Source: Puffinus mauretanicus
Lineage: Eukaryota > Chordata > Aves > Procellariiformes > Procellariidae
Assembly: GCA_023333565.1 (NCBI GenBank)
Contig: JAJKFH010001106.1
Coordinates: 62,001 to 126,000 of the forward strand
Direction: 5' to 3'
DNA: 64,000 nucleotides
Shown: positions 26,401 to 35,880 of the stretch, piece by piece
Position numbering within the stretch: the first letter of the stretch is position 1
Layout of the letters: each line of letters opens with the position of its first letter
Program-made: the position numbers and the translations under genes
Notes under the pieces: generated by a model
Database searches by the model: none
Told to the model about the DNA's origin: nothing
The model's input: only the letters and a program-made list of their open reading frames with translations

Positions 26401-28376
26401 AATATTACTCTCAATCTATGCGAGACATGACTTTTTCTTTTTTTTTTTTTTTAATCTTGGCACTTTGGGAAACTCTGTCTCCACCATAAAAAGCTTTAGT
26501 GGTTATAATGTACAAAAGATGTCAACCCAGAGATCCATATTCTCTGCTTTCATGCAGGAGACTTGCAGTTCTCATGAAGTGTCTTGTACAGGGTTGTCTT
26601 CTTCCAAAACCTTCATGTGTTAACATCAAAGGCACACTGCAAAGGTTACTGGTCTTTGATGAGAAGACAAGGGAAAAGCACTAGGAGTATATAAAGCAGA
26701 TGTTTCTGAATATTGGAGGTAATACAAAAAAAGATAATTCCACAAAACTTAGACACAGACACACACCCCTCCTAGACAGATATACATGTGCACGTCTATA
26801 TCTAAACACACACACAGGCATTATTAAGCATTTTTAGCTACATGTTTACATGTAGCGCTTTAGGTTATATATTTACATATAACGATAACTGTGTCCTTGG
26901 TGAAGTCCTTAAAACAGGACTGTTTTAAAGACTGGGCAATTTCTGTATTGCTGAACCTGATGATACCCCTTTAAGGAAGTACTCAGTGAGTTTAAGAATG
27001 AAATTAATTCTTTAGCATGCTTAACAGCAGGTAAAGTTACCGAAGCCTATTTTATAATTTAGTATGTAACATACACTTCCTACGCTTTTTTCTAGAAAAG
27101 GGCTTCTAACTATGGAGCAGAAATGGCCGTGCCCTAACTGTGTTTTTAAATGCATCTTTCATGTTCTTCCCTTTCTTCTGCTTCCAGCTCCAGAAAAAGT
27201 CCGTGCAACAGTTCGGTGCCAAATGACACGAAGAGGCCAGCAGACCTGATCGGTCAGGAAGTGATTTTGGTTTCCTTCCTTCTGCTCCTCCTGGTCTGGT
27301 TTCTGAATCGGGAGTTTGAGGTCAGTTACCGCCTCCACTACCATGGAGATGTGGAGGCTGATCTTCATCGCACCAAAATTCAGAGCATGAGGGATCAAGC
27401 TGACTGGTTGCTGAGGAATATTATTCCGTACCATGTGGCTGAGCAGTTGAAGGTTTCCCAGAGCTATTCCAAAAACCACGACAGCGGCGGAGTAATCTTT
27501 GCAAGTATTGTGAACTTCAGTGAGTTCTATGAAGAGAACTACGAAGGAGGCAAAGAGTGCTACAGAGTCCTGAATGAATTGATTGGGGATTTTGATGAGC
27601 TGCTAAGCAAACCGCATTACAGCAGCATTGAGAAAATCAAAACAATTGGGGCAACCTACATGGCCGCTTCAGGACTGAACACCTCGCAGTGTCAGGACAA
27701 CAACCATCCCCATGGACATCTGCAGACCCTTTTTGAATTTGCCAAAGAAATGATGCGAGTGGTGGATGACTTCAACAACAACATGCTGTGGTTTAATTTT
27801 AAACTGAGGATTGGCTTTAACCACGGCCCCCTCACTGCTGGGGTCATTGGCACCACCAAGTTGTTGTATGACATTTGGGGTGACACTGTGAACATTGCTA
27901 GCAGAATGGACACCACTGGCGTCGAGTGTCGTATACAGGTGAGTGAGGAGAGCTACCGCATCCTAAACAAGATGGGGTATGACTTTGACTATAGGGGGAC
28001 AGTCAATGTGAAGGGGAAGGGTCAGATGAAGACCTACCTTTACCCAAAATGCATGGACAATGGGATTGTGCCACATCACCAGTTGTCTATATCTCCAGAC
28101 ATTCGGGTTCAAGTGGATGGCAGCATTGGGCGATCTCCGACGGATGAGATTGCCAACCTGGTGCCTTCTGTACAGAATTCTGATAAGATAGCCCATGGCA
28201 CAGATAACTCAGAAACCAAGGACATCCTTCCTTCCACCAAGAAGCTCCAGAAAGATGCGGTGAGAGCAGAGGAGAGGTGCAGGTTTGGCAAAGCCGCAGA
28301 GAAGACTGACTGTGAGGAAGCGGGAACTGAGGAGGTCAATGAACTGACAAAGCTAAATATCTCTAAGAGTGTATGA
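2531..28376 (+). CDS. ADCY9: ADCY9, adenylate cyclase type 9: 3' portion, six coding exons (partial gene)
   Basis: The coding parts join as 2531-2633, 5642-5850, 13727-13886, 16876-17024, 19996-20037 and 27188-28376, giving 616 residues ending in a TGA stop at 28374-28376. Adenylate cyclase 9 converts ATP to cAMP at the plasma membrane downstream of Gs-coupled receptors. The joined protein shows TM7-12, a glycosylated loop and the C2a and C2b regions. It aligns without gaps in my memory of human ADCY9 (about 1353 residues), so roughly residues 738-1353 are here. The N-terminal half (TM1-6 and the C1 catalytic half-domain) is upstream of the window. Every junction is GT-AG and all phases agree (2, 0, 2, 0, 2, 2 before each exon). 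Reading each exon in its own frame gives continuous ADCY9-like sequence, and no frameshift or internal stop is seen. Confidence 0.97.
2634..5641 (+). other. ADCY9: ADCY9 intron
   Basis: The intron starts GTGTGT and ends CCACACAG. I see no coding segment, RNA gene or transposon that I can name in it. Open frames here are short and unrelated to cyclases. Confidence 0.85.
5642..5850 (+). CDS. ADCY9: ADCY9 coding exon: TM7 and TM8
   Basis: The exon is 209 bases and encodes local residues 35-103 plus two bases of Arg104. It starts [12 protein letters not shown]. Two hydrophobic helices are evident: TM7 (about 52-71, [20 protein letters not shown]) and TM8 (about 83-103, from AAVVVF to ISI). They are joined by a short loop with a PPPP run that human ADCY9 also has. 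The acceptor is CACACAG at 5641 and the donor ATTAG/gtaaat at 5850/5851. Arg104 is split AG/A across the next intron. Confidence 0.96.
6304..6328 (+). repeat. poly(A) tract, 25 bases
   Basis: An uninterrupted run of 25 A follows CTC and precedes TGC. No gene-like sequence or target-site duplication was seen around it, so a simple mononucleotide repeat is more likely than a retroposon tail. Confidence 0.9.
11433..11464 (+). repeat. poly(A) tract, 32 bases
   Basis: An uninterrupted run of 32 A is followed by TTAAAAAAGC. Upstream sequence does not read as a processed cDNA, and processed pseudogenes are rare in birds because CR1 does not prime on poly(A). It is best treated as a simple repeat whose length may be polymorphic or misassembled. 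Confidence 0.9.
13727..13886 (+). CDS. ADCY9: ADCY9 coding exon: TM8-TM9 linker and TM9
   Basis: The exon is 160 bases. Its first base A completes Arg104, followed by Met105 to His157. The linker is [17 protein letters not shown]. The GWLPRH motif precedes TM9 (about 131-149, [19 protein letters not shown]), which closes with SDFETNIH as in human ADCY9. The acceptor is TTCCAG at 13726 and the donor CAT/gtaagt at 13886/13887, a strong consensus donor. The exon ends in phase 0. Confidence 0.96.
15329..15447 (+). other. ADCY9: candidate cassette (poison) exon within ADCY9 intron
   Basis: This 119-base segment has a strong acceptor (CTTTCCTCTTGCAG ending at 15328) and a perfect consensus donor (CAG/gtaagt at 15447/15448). 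It sits between ADCY9 exons that end and start in phase 0. Read in that phase it is open for 36 codons, then reaches TAG at 15437-15439. Its length is not a multiple of three, so inclusion would truncate the protein after TM9 and probably trigger nonsense-mediated decay. The encoded peptide resembles nothing I know. The donor lies inside the left arm of a palindromic transposon, so the exon, if used, is lineage-specific. Use in real transcripts is not shown by the sequence. Confidence 0.4.
15393..15666. mobile_element. palindromic MITE, hAT/Charlie-like
   Basis: The segment folds back on itself. The 21-base arm at 15434-15454 is the reverse complement of 15608-15627 except for one bulged G (at 15447 or 15448). 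Homology then continues inward through a shared TTTTACTATG, CATGG, a T-rich tract and TATAAAAT around a centre near 15517. It also continues outward, more weakly, to ends resembling hAT/Charlie termini (AGTGTTTC on the left; GAGAACCA on the right, which reads TGGTTCTC in reverse). GTGCTC flanks both ends (15387-15392 and 15667-15672) and may be the remnant of the 8-base target duplication typical of hAT elements. No transposase is present. The family assignment is by TIR resemblance only. Confidence 0.65.
16876..17024 (+). CDS. ADCY9: ADCY9 coding exon: TM10 and TM11
   Basis: The exon is 149 bases and encodes Tyr158 to Asp206 plus two bases of Ser207. TM10 is about 160-176 and TM11 about 186-204 ([19 protein letters not shown]). 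They are separated by the intracellular loop CQLSSWMRS, which is the recognisable ADCY9 signature. TM10 is the least conserved stretch here compared with my memory of human ADCY9, but the length between ETNIH and YCNF is the same. The acceptor is TGTTGCAG at 16875 and the donor CAG/gtgagc at 17024/17025. Confidence 0.95.
17025..19995 (+). other. ADCY9: ADCY9 intron
   Basis: The intron begins GTGAGC and ends TTTATTTCAG. It contains a G/T-rich tract near 19573-19626 with repeated GGGG and TTTT runs. No coding segment or nameable transposon was seen. Confidence 0.85.
19996..20037 (+). CDS. ADCY9: ADCY9 microexon (42 bases), extracellular loop before TM12
   Basis: This exon is only 42 bases and is invisible to ORF scanning. 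Its first C completes Ser207, then come 13 residues ([13 protein letters not shown]) and AG for the next split serine. It fills exactly the gap between CPDS and the SSxxxPCNSS stretch of ADCY9, and ends in the same QNF/S as human. The acceptor is TTTTTATTTCAG and the donor TTTAG/gtaagc. Phase 2 on both sides means skipping would remove 14 residues without a frameshift. The Asn219-Phe-Ser221 glycosylation sequon exists only when this exon is joined to the last one. Confidence 0.92.
   Translation, partial: LHGNFSSRFGTEL
21480..21660. promoter_or_regulatory. AT-rich segment with palindromic octamer (candidate intronic enhancer)
   Basis: A TTTGCATGCAAA palindrome (21582-21593) overlaps a perfect POU octamer ATGCAAAT (21587-21594), with AATTA-type homeodomain cores and a CATCATTTATTAG stretch nearby. 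This is a motif-based suggestion only; conservation could not be tested here. Confidence 0.25.
24285..25429 (+). mobile_element. CR1 LINE, 5'-truncated and internally rearranged
   Basis: Degenerate CR1 reverse-transcriptase sequence is visible, including [11 protein letters not shown] (24421-24453). Downstream come [18 protein letters not shown], the [14 protein letters not shown] segment, and the C-terminal block from [17 protein letters not shown] to the end of the frame at 25339. The CR1 3' end follows (GGTTGGACTGGATGATCTTAG and a terminal ATTCTATG-type octamer repeat at about 25402-25424). The frame shifts several times. From about 24596 to 24836 the expected middle of the RT domain is replaced by G-rich sequence I cannot match to CR1. 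The copy is on the ADCY9 sense strand and cannot be active. Confidence 0.93.
26837..26883. repeat. two adjacent short perfect palindromes
   Basis: GCTACATGT-TT-ACATGTAGC (26837-26856, 9-base arms) is followed eight bases later by GTTATAT-ATTTAC-ATATAAC (26864-26883, 7-base arms). The two share a TTTACAT core. They lie just downstream of a CA-rich patch in the last ADCY9 intron. Function is unknown. Confidence 0.7.
27188..28376 (+). CDS. ADCY9: ADCY9 last coding exon: TM12, C2a catalytic half-domain, C2b tail
   Basis: The first C completes Ser221, followed by residues 222-616 and TGA. An Asn228-Ser-Ser sequon precedes TM12 (about 245-261, [17 protein letters not shown]). C2a follows from about residue 290. 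Residues expected in the class III cyclase C2 site are present at the expected spacing: Lys372 (KIKTIG), Asp449 (YDIWG), Asn456 and Arg460 (NIASR), and Lys496 (VKGKG). Tyr346 and Ala376 occupy the two positions linked to poor forskolin response in ADCY9. The C2b tail keeps the [16 protein letters not shown] stretch associated with autoinhibition. The ATG at 27150 is intronic and is not a start. Confidence 0.97.
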
Positions 28377-29324
28377 TGCACTGTCAGAGTTGCATGAAGT
28401 GCTCTGTCAATAGAAACACAAAGACATTTGCAATTGGCAGTTTTCTTTTTCAAGAGAGACCTTCTCAACACCTGGGTTGTACGTTTGTTTTCATTTCAGC
28501 GCCTGATGCTGTGTGGATCACAGCTCTTCAGGGCTTGTTTTCATCCATCTCTCTCCTCCATGCCCCAAATCACATCCCAAGCTCCCCAGCTCCCCGTGCA
28601 ACCATCTTACAGCTGAGTAGAGGATATTAAGTGCCTTCAGATATACTCCATTGGACTCCCTGTCAAGGTACAGAGGCCCCAAGTGAAATCATAGCTTTGG
28701 GTATTTATCTAATTTTAAAGAAAAGAAAAGCTGTGGTTATATCATTTTTATTGTTGTTTCTCACAAAACACTTTTTTTGGCTAATGCAACTCCTTGGGTT
28801 TTTTATATCTCTCTGAACAATGTTTTACTGTTATCAGACCTTTTGTATGTAAACACACAGACAAATGTGCATGTATCTACCATATGAGACTGACATAAAG
28901 TGCCAGTAACGTACCACAAGAGAATGTCTTGGCGAGGGGGTGACGCAATTTGACTTCGTGTTGGGCTGGAGGAGGAGTTCTGCAGTGGCTCAACATTTAG
29001 GTAGAGTAGGCTGAACAACTGCTGTAGTTTTATTCTCCTTTACCAATGCTTTCTTCAACCTTAATGTGCCATTGTGTGCTTTGGATACACTTCTTTTCCA
29101 TATAGCCAATGAGTTACTGATATGTGGGAATGGAATAAGGGTTCGGACTTCACCAGCTCTCAGGACAGGTTTCCAGAAGCAGACGAGTGACCACGAGAGT
29201 GTTACAATTCAGGTCTTACGAGTCTAAAGCAGTTTCATGTTACTCCGTGCCCTAGCTGAATTTGCGAAGGTAGGTGAAGTTGGTATCTCTAAGCTGGTCT
29301 GATTTGAGAGAGAGAGAAACGTGA

Positions 29325-29409
29325 AATAAATGTTTTGGGAATGCCTTTATTTATTTATTTATTTTATTCCTGTTTTTATTTTGTTTGGGGGTTTTTGTGT
29401 GCGTGTGCG
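29325..29409 (+). terminator. candidate poly(A) signal with GT-rich downstream element
   Basis: AATAAA at 29325-29330 is followed by T-rich and then GT-rich sequence (TTTTTGTGTGCGTGTGCGG near 29392). This is the layout expected of a vertebrate cleavage and polyadenylation site, here 950 bases after the ADCY9 stop. Use is inferred, not shown. Confidence 0.45.
29346..29366 (+). promoter_or_regulatory. AU-rich element (overlapping ATTTA)
   Basis: Three overlapping ATTTA pentamers (29349-29361) lie in an otherwise T/A tract. In an mRNA this is the pattern of a destabilising ARE. It would be in the ADCY9 transcript only if cleavage occurs downstream of the AATAAA at 29325. Confidence 0.4.
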
Positions 29410-31200
29410 GAAGGGATCAGGAGAGATGAATTGTTAATTGGTTTAATAAGAGTAATAAGATGGTGTTTCAGCCTCTTTGAACTACCAACCACTGTGAGGA
29501 TGTTACCTAGGCAATATTTGTTTCAAAGCTGGTGAAACTTCCGAAGCCACCAAAGGCAATTGAGTATCCCAGCTTCCCTCTGTACTGAATCAATGGTGCT
29601 GCACAATATTTTTCAGGATTCCCCCACACACACTGTGCATTTGCAGCAGGGAATAGAACAGCATGCTCCCTGCGTGCCACTGAAAGCAGGAATATGGAAA
29701 AATGTCCTTTCTAGTGAGCTGAGAAGCACAATAATTTCCCAGTCCTGCAGATGACTCGGTGCAGGTCCCTGGGACTGGAGACCTGCAGGAGCACGGGAAC
29801 CTGCTTGCACAGAGGGAACTGCAGGACGGGGGCCTTTGTACCAGTTTGCCCTCTGCATGCTTCCATCACCTCCTTCACTTACATTTGATGCCCCACTTTG
29901 GATAATATTAATTATTCAACTATTCCAGTTCAGCTAAATTCTTGCGACACCAAATAAAATGAAATAATTTTTATGCCCAAAATAAGTTCGTTAGCCAGGG
30001 AAGAGCTGGTGAAATGCAATGCTGTGCTGTCTGCCTATTGGTGTGGGTTTTAATTCTTTCTTTCCATCTGAACTAAAGTCAGAATATATTGATACTTCTT
30101 TTTATTCCTTATGTAATTTTTGGAGTTTGAGTAATAAATATATACGTTGTGAAGTTCCTATTCAGCTATTTGAGCTCCATCTACACTCCACGGTCAGCAT
30201 GGAGCCCTTGAAGCCTTTGTCAAATGCAAATGTGTGTGATTTCTGGATCTCGGTTAGTTAAACAAGGCTCTGCACACTGTTCTCACAAAAGCTGCTGTTT
30301 ATGCACGTCTAAATTGCGTTTGATCGGAAAGCTATTTAAAATTAATCTTATTTGCTCAATCTGCCAGCACACACAAAAAATAGGGGATACTCATCCCCAG
30401 ACCCTTCTGCCACAGATGCTGTAGCCTGTTTGGGGGCTACTCCTGACGAGCAACAATATAAAGTTTTTATTAGTGCACAGTTTTACAGCAGCCTTCCTTC
30501 TCCGTAGATTAAAACTCGTCCCCTTCTGCCCCCCTCCCCGTAGTGGGTTGCACTTCCAACTTTCAGGTAGTTTAACTCTGCAAATACCTCTTGTATCCGA
30601 AGAATGTATTCCTGAAACTATTGTTAGGGTTCTCGTTTCAGTTCAGCGTGTGTCAGTATTTCTTTTCTTACAGTAGGGGAGTTAACGTATCCAGAATTGT
30701 TTACATGCCTTCTAGTGTTATGTTAGTGTCTCAAAGTCGTTCCAACCTTTCTCCCTTTCACTTCTTTCTCCCAATTTTATAGACGACTCTACCCAGCATT
30801 TCTCTCTCATTGATCAGCTGTTTGCAATGGCAGAGCTCAGTCGAGACGCGCCGGCTTCTCTCTCGCGTAGACACTGCACAATAACTAAACCTCCACCAGC
30901 AACAGCCTTGCATCCAGTGAGAGGTTTGCGCCCTGTGATTAAACCTGAAAGGAGAAGGTGCTGGCGTGGGGCTCCGGACCCAGAGCGCCTTCCTTCTCGT
31001 TGTTCAAGCAATGCACTGCAGAATACAAAAGCCTCATCCTCCAGCCTATAAAGTAAATCACGCTCCCATGCTGCCGTGGTATGGTGCTGCGGGAGTGTTG
31101 TTGGTTTTCTGGTAACATGAGAATACCAAAAAAAATACCAGGGCCTCTTTTTTGTTGGCACTAAGCAAATAAAATGACTGAGGGCAGAAGTATTAGTGGA

Positions 31201-34200
31201 CTCTGAAATCAAGGGCTGTTGTCTGCTGTGGGAACTGCCGGCGACGTTCTTCTGCCTTAACTCGGAAGCTGGGAAAACAGTCATGAAAAGTTGAGTAACT
31301 AGTGGTACCCCTGTGTGCTTATTGCCACCAGGACAGCAGCAAGCATTCAATAACTGAGACTGCGGGTCTTCTTTCGGAGGTTTTAAATCTTCTCTGTAAT
31401 GCAGCGTAGTAACGAAATCAAGAAGCTAAGCTCTCAGCGTACGGTTTGGATAGTGAGATTTTCCCAGGCACAAGGAGCAAGGAGATACCTATTTTCTGTT
31501 GTAAAACAGTGGGAGCTGAACCTTTACGCCTTTGACAAGATGTCCCAATACTTGCAAAAACTACTCTGGAGGCGCTTTTAATGGCATTGTGCGGTTCTGC
31601 GTTCCTCTCTGCAGCCGTGACACGTGTGCGCTTGCAGGAGGCCTTGATCAAAGTTCACTTCATTAAAATATCTTTTGTGCTTGTTCTGTTAGTGCCAGCA
31701 CAATTCGAACACGGTGTAAAAGTTGAGGAGTTGGGCAGGTACCTGGAAGCGTATTCTGCAGGAATAGTCGGTGCATTGCTGCACTTCCTATTTTTAGGGT
31801 GTTTTAACGGTGATAATTTAAAAATTATCCAGAGGAGGGGAAGGGGGGGAAGATCGCTGAATATTTGCGAGCCCCGTGTTGCCTTCTGCCACGGTTCACT
31901 TGCGGGAGCTGCTCTAGAGCGTAGAATAATGAAGAATATGCTGAATATTTTCTGCAGTGTCTTCTTAATCTGCTGCTAACACACAAAAACGCTTAGATTT
32001 CACATTCAAAAACAAGTAAATGGCATTCCCATTGATTTACTTCTGGCATTTATGATTTTGAGAAGAACAGATTTGCCTGTTATTTCGCAGGATTTGGGGC
32101 CGTTCCCCTTTGCCGGAGGTAACGTGAGCGCTGTGAGCAGGGCGGGACGGTGCCGCTGCCTGACCGCGGCTCCTGCTGTGGCCTAATGCAAAGCGCAGGA
32201 GGGTTTTGACGTGACAAAATGAGGGGGGGAGAGGATGGACTCCCCAAGGGCTTTACAAAAAAATAAGTATTTGGATACTCTTACTTCAGGGCTAAAACAC
32301 AGAAAGGAGGCACCCGGAGCAAAAATGAAAGGAGCTATAAACCAAACACTGTACCCGTACCAGCTTTTAGGTAAAGAAGAGCTTATTCTTGATTAAAGAG
32401 CCAAGCTTTTAGGGTATCTAGCATGTTAAAATCGTTAACGCTAACCTGTTTCTAAAACTTTAATTCTGAATACAACAAAAAAAAATATTGCAAGGGAGCA
32501 GTTATTAACTTCATGTCTTTATTTTGCTACATCACAAGAGGCTGAGAGCGCCTGAGGTTGGTTATAATGTGATCAGCTATTTAACTGTGCAGCTTGGGGT
32601 GGGGTTTTGTGCCAAATTTAAAGGCACTGTCTGTTTTCTCCCTTCTTCCCTGCTGTGATCTTGTTTGCTCGGTCTGGACGGGACGCGCAAGTGGTTCTCG
32701 CCTCCCCGCTCCTCACCTTTGCTAAACTGCGTCTTCCGCGCTGCCCAGCAGCGTTTGAACTCTGCCGCTGCCAGGTCATTCATGGCTTCGGATGCTGCTT
32801 TCACTGCTGTTTGCCCCTCCCTCTATTTCCTAATAGACCATTTTCTGCTAAAATATCCCAAAAATATAAAGGAAACTGGAGAGGTGGAAGACCGTGGTCT
32901 GCAGAACTGCAGCACGAGCCGTGTAGGATACAGCGCAACGATGGGGCTTTGGCTCGCTGCGCAATCGTACGTGGCGTGGGAGATGCTCTGTACCATAACA
33001 TGTGCCTCCAGGTCTGAAATCGGTGAGAAAAGGAGAAGGTGAAAGTGGAACACGGCGTTGGGTTGTTTTTAAGGCTGATCTTTAGTTTCCAGGTGTGATG
33101 TCTTTGCTGGCTGCTGTAGGGGAAGGTTTCTCAGGTGCGGAGCAGAGCCCTGGCTTCCCAGCCGGCTGAGCAGTGCACGCTTTCTGTGGTGGGATCAGGG
33201 AGCCTTAAAATGGGCCTTTTTTTTTTTTAAAATCCGCTTTAATACCACCCTCTGAACTCTGTCCAGAGTGATGAGAAGGAGTTTTGTCCGTGAAAATCGG
33301 ACACCAGGAGCTTATTGTCTTTGTCTTATTAGAGTTCATTTAAAATCAAATGTCAGGCTCTGAAGACCTTCAAGTAGAAAATAGAATAGGGGTGAAATTG
33401 TGTCTTAACGGCAGCTCAGTTCGCATGGTGCCGTAGGGAAGAGTTTTGAGGTGCTTTATAGACACTGGCTAAAGCTCTGGTAGAAAGAAAAAAAATAATG
33501 CAAGTTTTCTGTATAAAACCGTTTTCAAGCCTTTATCGGGCGAGCTAAACTTCTGTCTTCAGCCCAGAGAAGTGGTTGGGCTGTACAGGAGTGTTTGCCA
33601 CTTACCTTCGAGAGTCAACATTAGCTTTTGAGAAGGAAGATTATTTTGGAAAAAAAAAAAAAGATCAGTAGAAGATATTTAAAGCTTTTTTTTCCCTGGT
33701 ACTTTATTGTAGCTGCTAAACATTTGCTCGCCTAACCAAGCCGCCCGGCCCGAGGCTGGCGAGGAGCAGGAGGCAGGCGCCCGGCGTTTTCACGCGCGCC
33801 GCGCCAGGTGCAATGCGCTCAACGTCATTTTTAGCAGCTGTTCCACACGCGTGTCTCCAGGTCGGGAATCGGCGTCGAGGAAGTAGTCGTTTGTGTTTTA
33901 CACTTCTGGAAGGGCCCCGAGGCTGCTGTGTCAGCTTCTCGCGTCTCAGCTTTACATGGTTTGTTGTGTTCTCTCCCTGTTTTCTGGCTCACTGCAACAA
34001 CACGTATTTTAATCTCCAGAAGTTGCAGCGTTCACTGAATTTGAAGAACTGCAGAGAAGGTCATGGCTGGGAACAGTTACTAAAATTTTAAGTTTCAGCT
34101 CTAACCGGTGCTGCTCTAACCAATTTGTCATCCGGCGATGACGAGCAGCGATGCGCAGTGGAAGTCAGAGCCGAGCGTCCCAGCGGGTGACCGCTGCCAG

Positions 34201-35239
34201 CGCCGCCACTCGCACGTCCCCGATTTGAGCATCAATTCTCAAATCGCCCTTCAGACAAGTCAAAACAAAGCGACCTTCTTGAGTTTTTCCTTCTTTTCTC
34301 CCCTAGTCACTCATGTCTTCACTTGTTTCTAACTTAATGCGTTGGCTAAATATTAGTTTGCAATTGAAAGACGACTTGTATCGATTCGTTGTTGGAAGAT
34401 TTAAGCTCAGGGCAGGGAAAATGCAGCGTGTGGTACATCTGCGGGTATGCCCAGAGGGAGAAGGCCTCTTTAGTGCTTTTGAAAGTTCACCTTTATTTGC
34501 GTGAGACCAGAGCTTCATTTGTTATTTATTTCTAATATTAGCTGTAGAACTCCATCTTGCTGTTGCCCCTAGAAATTGTCCAAAGGAGGGGGTCTGCAGT
34601 ATTGCAGCGGTCTGCTCTACATCGCTGCCTGAACCGGGGTTCGGCCACCGTGCAGGTACCGGCACAGTCCCACCGACACCATCAGACGTTTCTCTTCGTG
34701 TGTAGTAGTTCAGGAGTCCACAGTTGCCAGAGTAACCTCCTTCCCAATTTAATTTCTTACTTCCAGTTTTCAGAGACCATGTTGAGAGAGAGAGATGCTG
34801 AGACAGAGACTTGTTATACCCTACTGCAAGTACAGCTTTAAACTTCCAAAGTAATAAACTCTTTAAAGCCAAGAGCCTTAACAATTCCAAACATCTGCTG
34901 AGAGACAAAACACCGTTTCAAGTTTGCGCTGAATATTTGGGAATTTTTCTGCTCAGTGGCGGGTGTCTCCTGTTTGCAAGGAGGCAGCATCGGTATCCAA
35001 AGATGATAAGGACCTTGCCACCCTCACCGAATTACCCAGGAACAGGCAGACAGGCTCTCCCCTTGTGCTCTCAGGAAAGTCACCTCGCTCCCCGGGGCTG
35101 GTTGATGGCTTTATATATTGCATTGCTCGGAAAAGCTCCTTCTTTCCGTGAAACAGTATTTTTAACTTAGCAGAAGAAGCTGTCTTTGCTGGTGGTGGGG
35201 GCTGGATTCCTCGTTTCCCACCCCCGTAGCTCTTTCGGT
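31201..35239. other. intergenic, no gene recognised
   Basis: This is mostly unique sequence of moderate GC content between ADCY9 and CREBBP. Short open frames on both strands lack similarity to known proteins and lack splice structure. A small CpG-dense patch lies at about 33725-33880. Confidence 0.6.
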
Positions 35240-35880
35240 CCTGCGGCATTGAGATGGAGAAGGCAGAGATGTGGATGAGGGGAAAGCCGGGTGAGTTGGG
35301 AAGGAGCTGGAGGTGCCCCCGGAGCTGGCAGAGGGCCGGAGCTGAGGAGCCGCCGTGCCGGTCCCGCAGCAGTGCCCGGGCTGGCGAGTCGGGCCCCTCA
35401 CTGGCGCGGTGGCCGAGGTTCGCGGGGGTTTGCTCTGGGGGCAGCTCGGTTGAGCCGGTCCAGGGTCAGCCCGACGGCGGTCGGATGCCTTTGGAAACAC
35501 GTCTTCCCCCCCGGCTTCGTTTCATGTTTTCGTGTGAGCAGATTTCAGCCGGTTATTAAAACCGTGCACTAGAAATGGAGGCGCTGCTGTCTGACCGCGG
35601 CCGGGCTGCGCGGCGGGTTCGGGGTTGGGTCTGTCCGACCTCATACAGTATTGCACCTACACGCGACCCTGCGTAAGCAACCGCTGCGCATGAAGAGCTG
35701 CGGTACCCCATTACGAACAGCCCGTCAGAAATTATTTTCAAAGCGAGAAACTCAAATCAGGGTTGGCTTTGGTTTACCGAGCGGCCGTCGGCCGGGCCGC
35801 GGTGCGGGCCCGGGGGCCGGTGCGGGCTCCCGACCATCCCCTGCTTTCTTAAAAAGCTGCCTCCGCAGTATTACCTGAGA
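35240..35880. promoter_or_regulatory. isolated CpG-dense patch (candidate orphan CpG island)
   Basis: About 600 bases are rich in CG dinucleotides and GGCCG/CCGGG motifs (for example near 35330-35480, 35590-35630 and 35775-35840), flanked by ordinary AT-richer sequence on both sides. It lies about 24.5 kb upstream of the CREBBP start codon. No recognisable coding exon is attached. It could be an enhancer or the promoter of a non-coding RNA. Confidence 0.4.

Larger units (their letters stand above)
20038..27187 (+). other. ADCY9: ADCY9 last intron, with CR1 insertion
   Basis: This 7.1-kb intron runs from GTAAGC to CTTCTGCTTCCAG. It contains the CR1 copy at about 24285-25429, an octamer-bearing AT-rich region (21480-21660), a T run near 26430-26452, a CA-rich patch near 26752-26816 and twin short palindromes at 26837-26883. 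No further ADCY9 exon is needed, because the reading phase is satisfied on both sides. Confidence 0.85.
28377..31200 (+). other. ADCY9: ADCY9 3' UTR and immediate flank (end uncertain)
   Basis: This is sequence after the stop codon without recognisable coding content. AATAAA hexamers occur at 29325-29330, 29953-29958, 30133-30138 and 31168-31173. The first is followed within about 40-80 bases by a strongly GT-rich stretch (29371-29409), and the last by a TG-rich stretch about 50 bases on, so these are the better cleavage-site candidates. An inverted repeat TGCAGGTC/GACCTGCA lies at 29760-29787. The true 3' end needs transcript data. Confidence 0.5.

Noticed and set aside
27150..27187. ATG at 27150 opening the 408-residue frame containing the C2 domain, as a separate short cyclase
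   Set aside because: The bases before 27188 are the polypyrimidine acceptor (CTTCTGCTTCCAG); the phase and sequence fit splicing from the microexon, so this is intron read-through.
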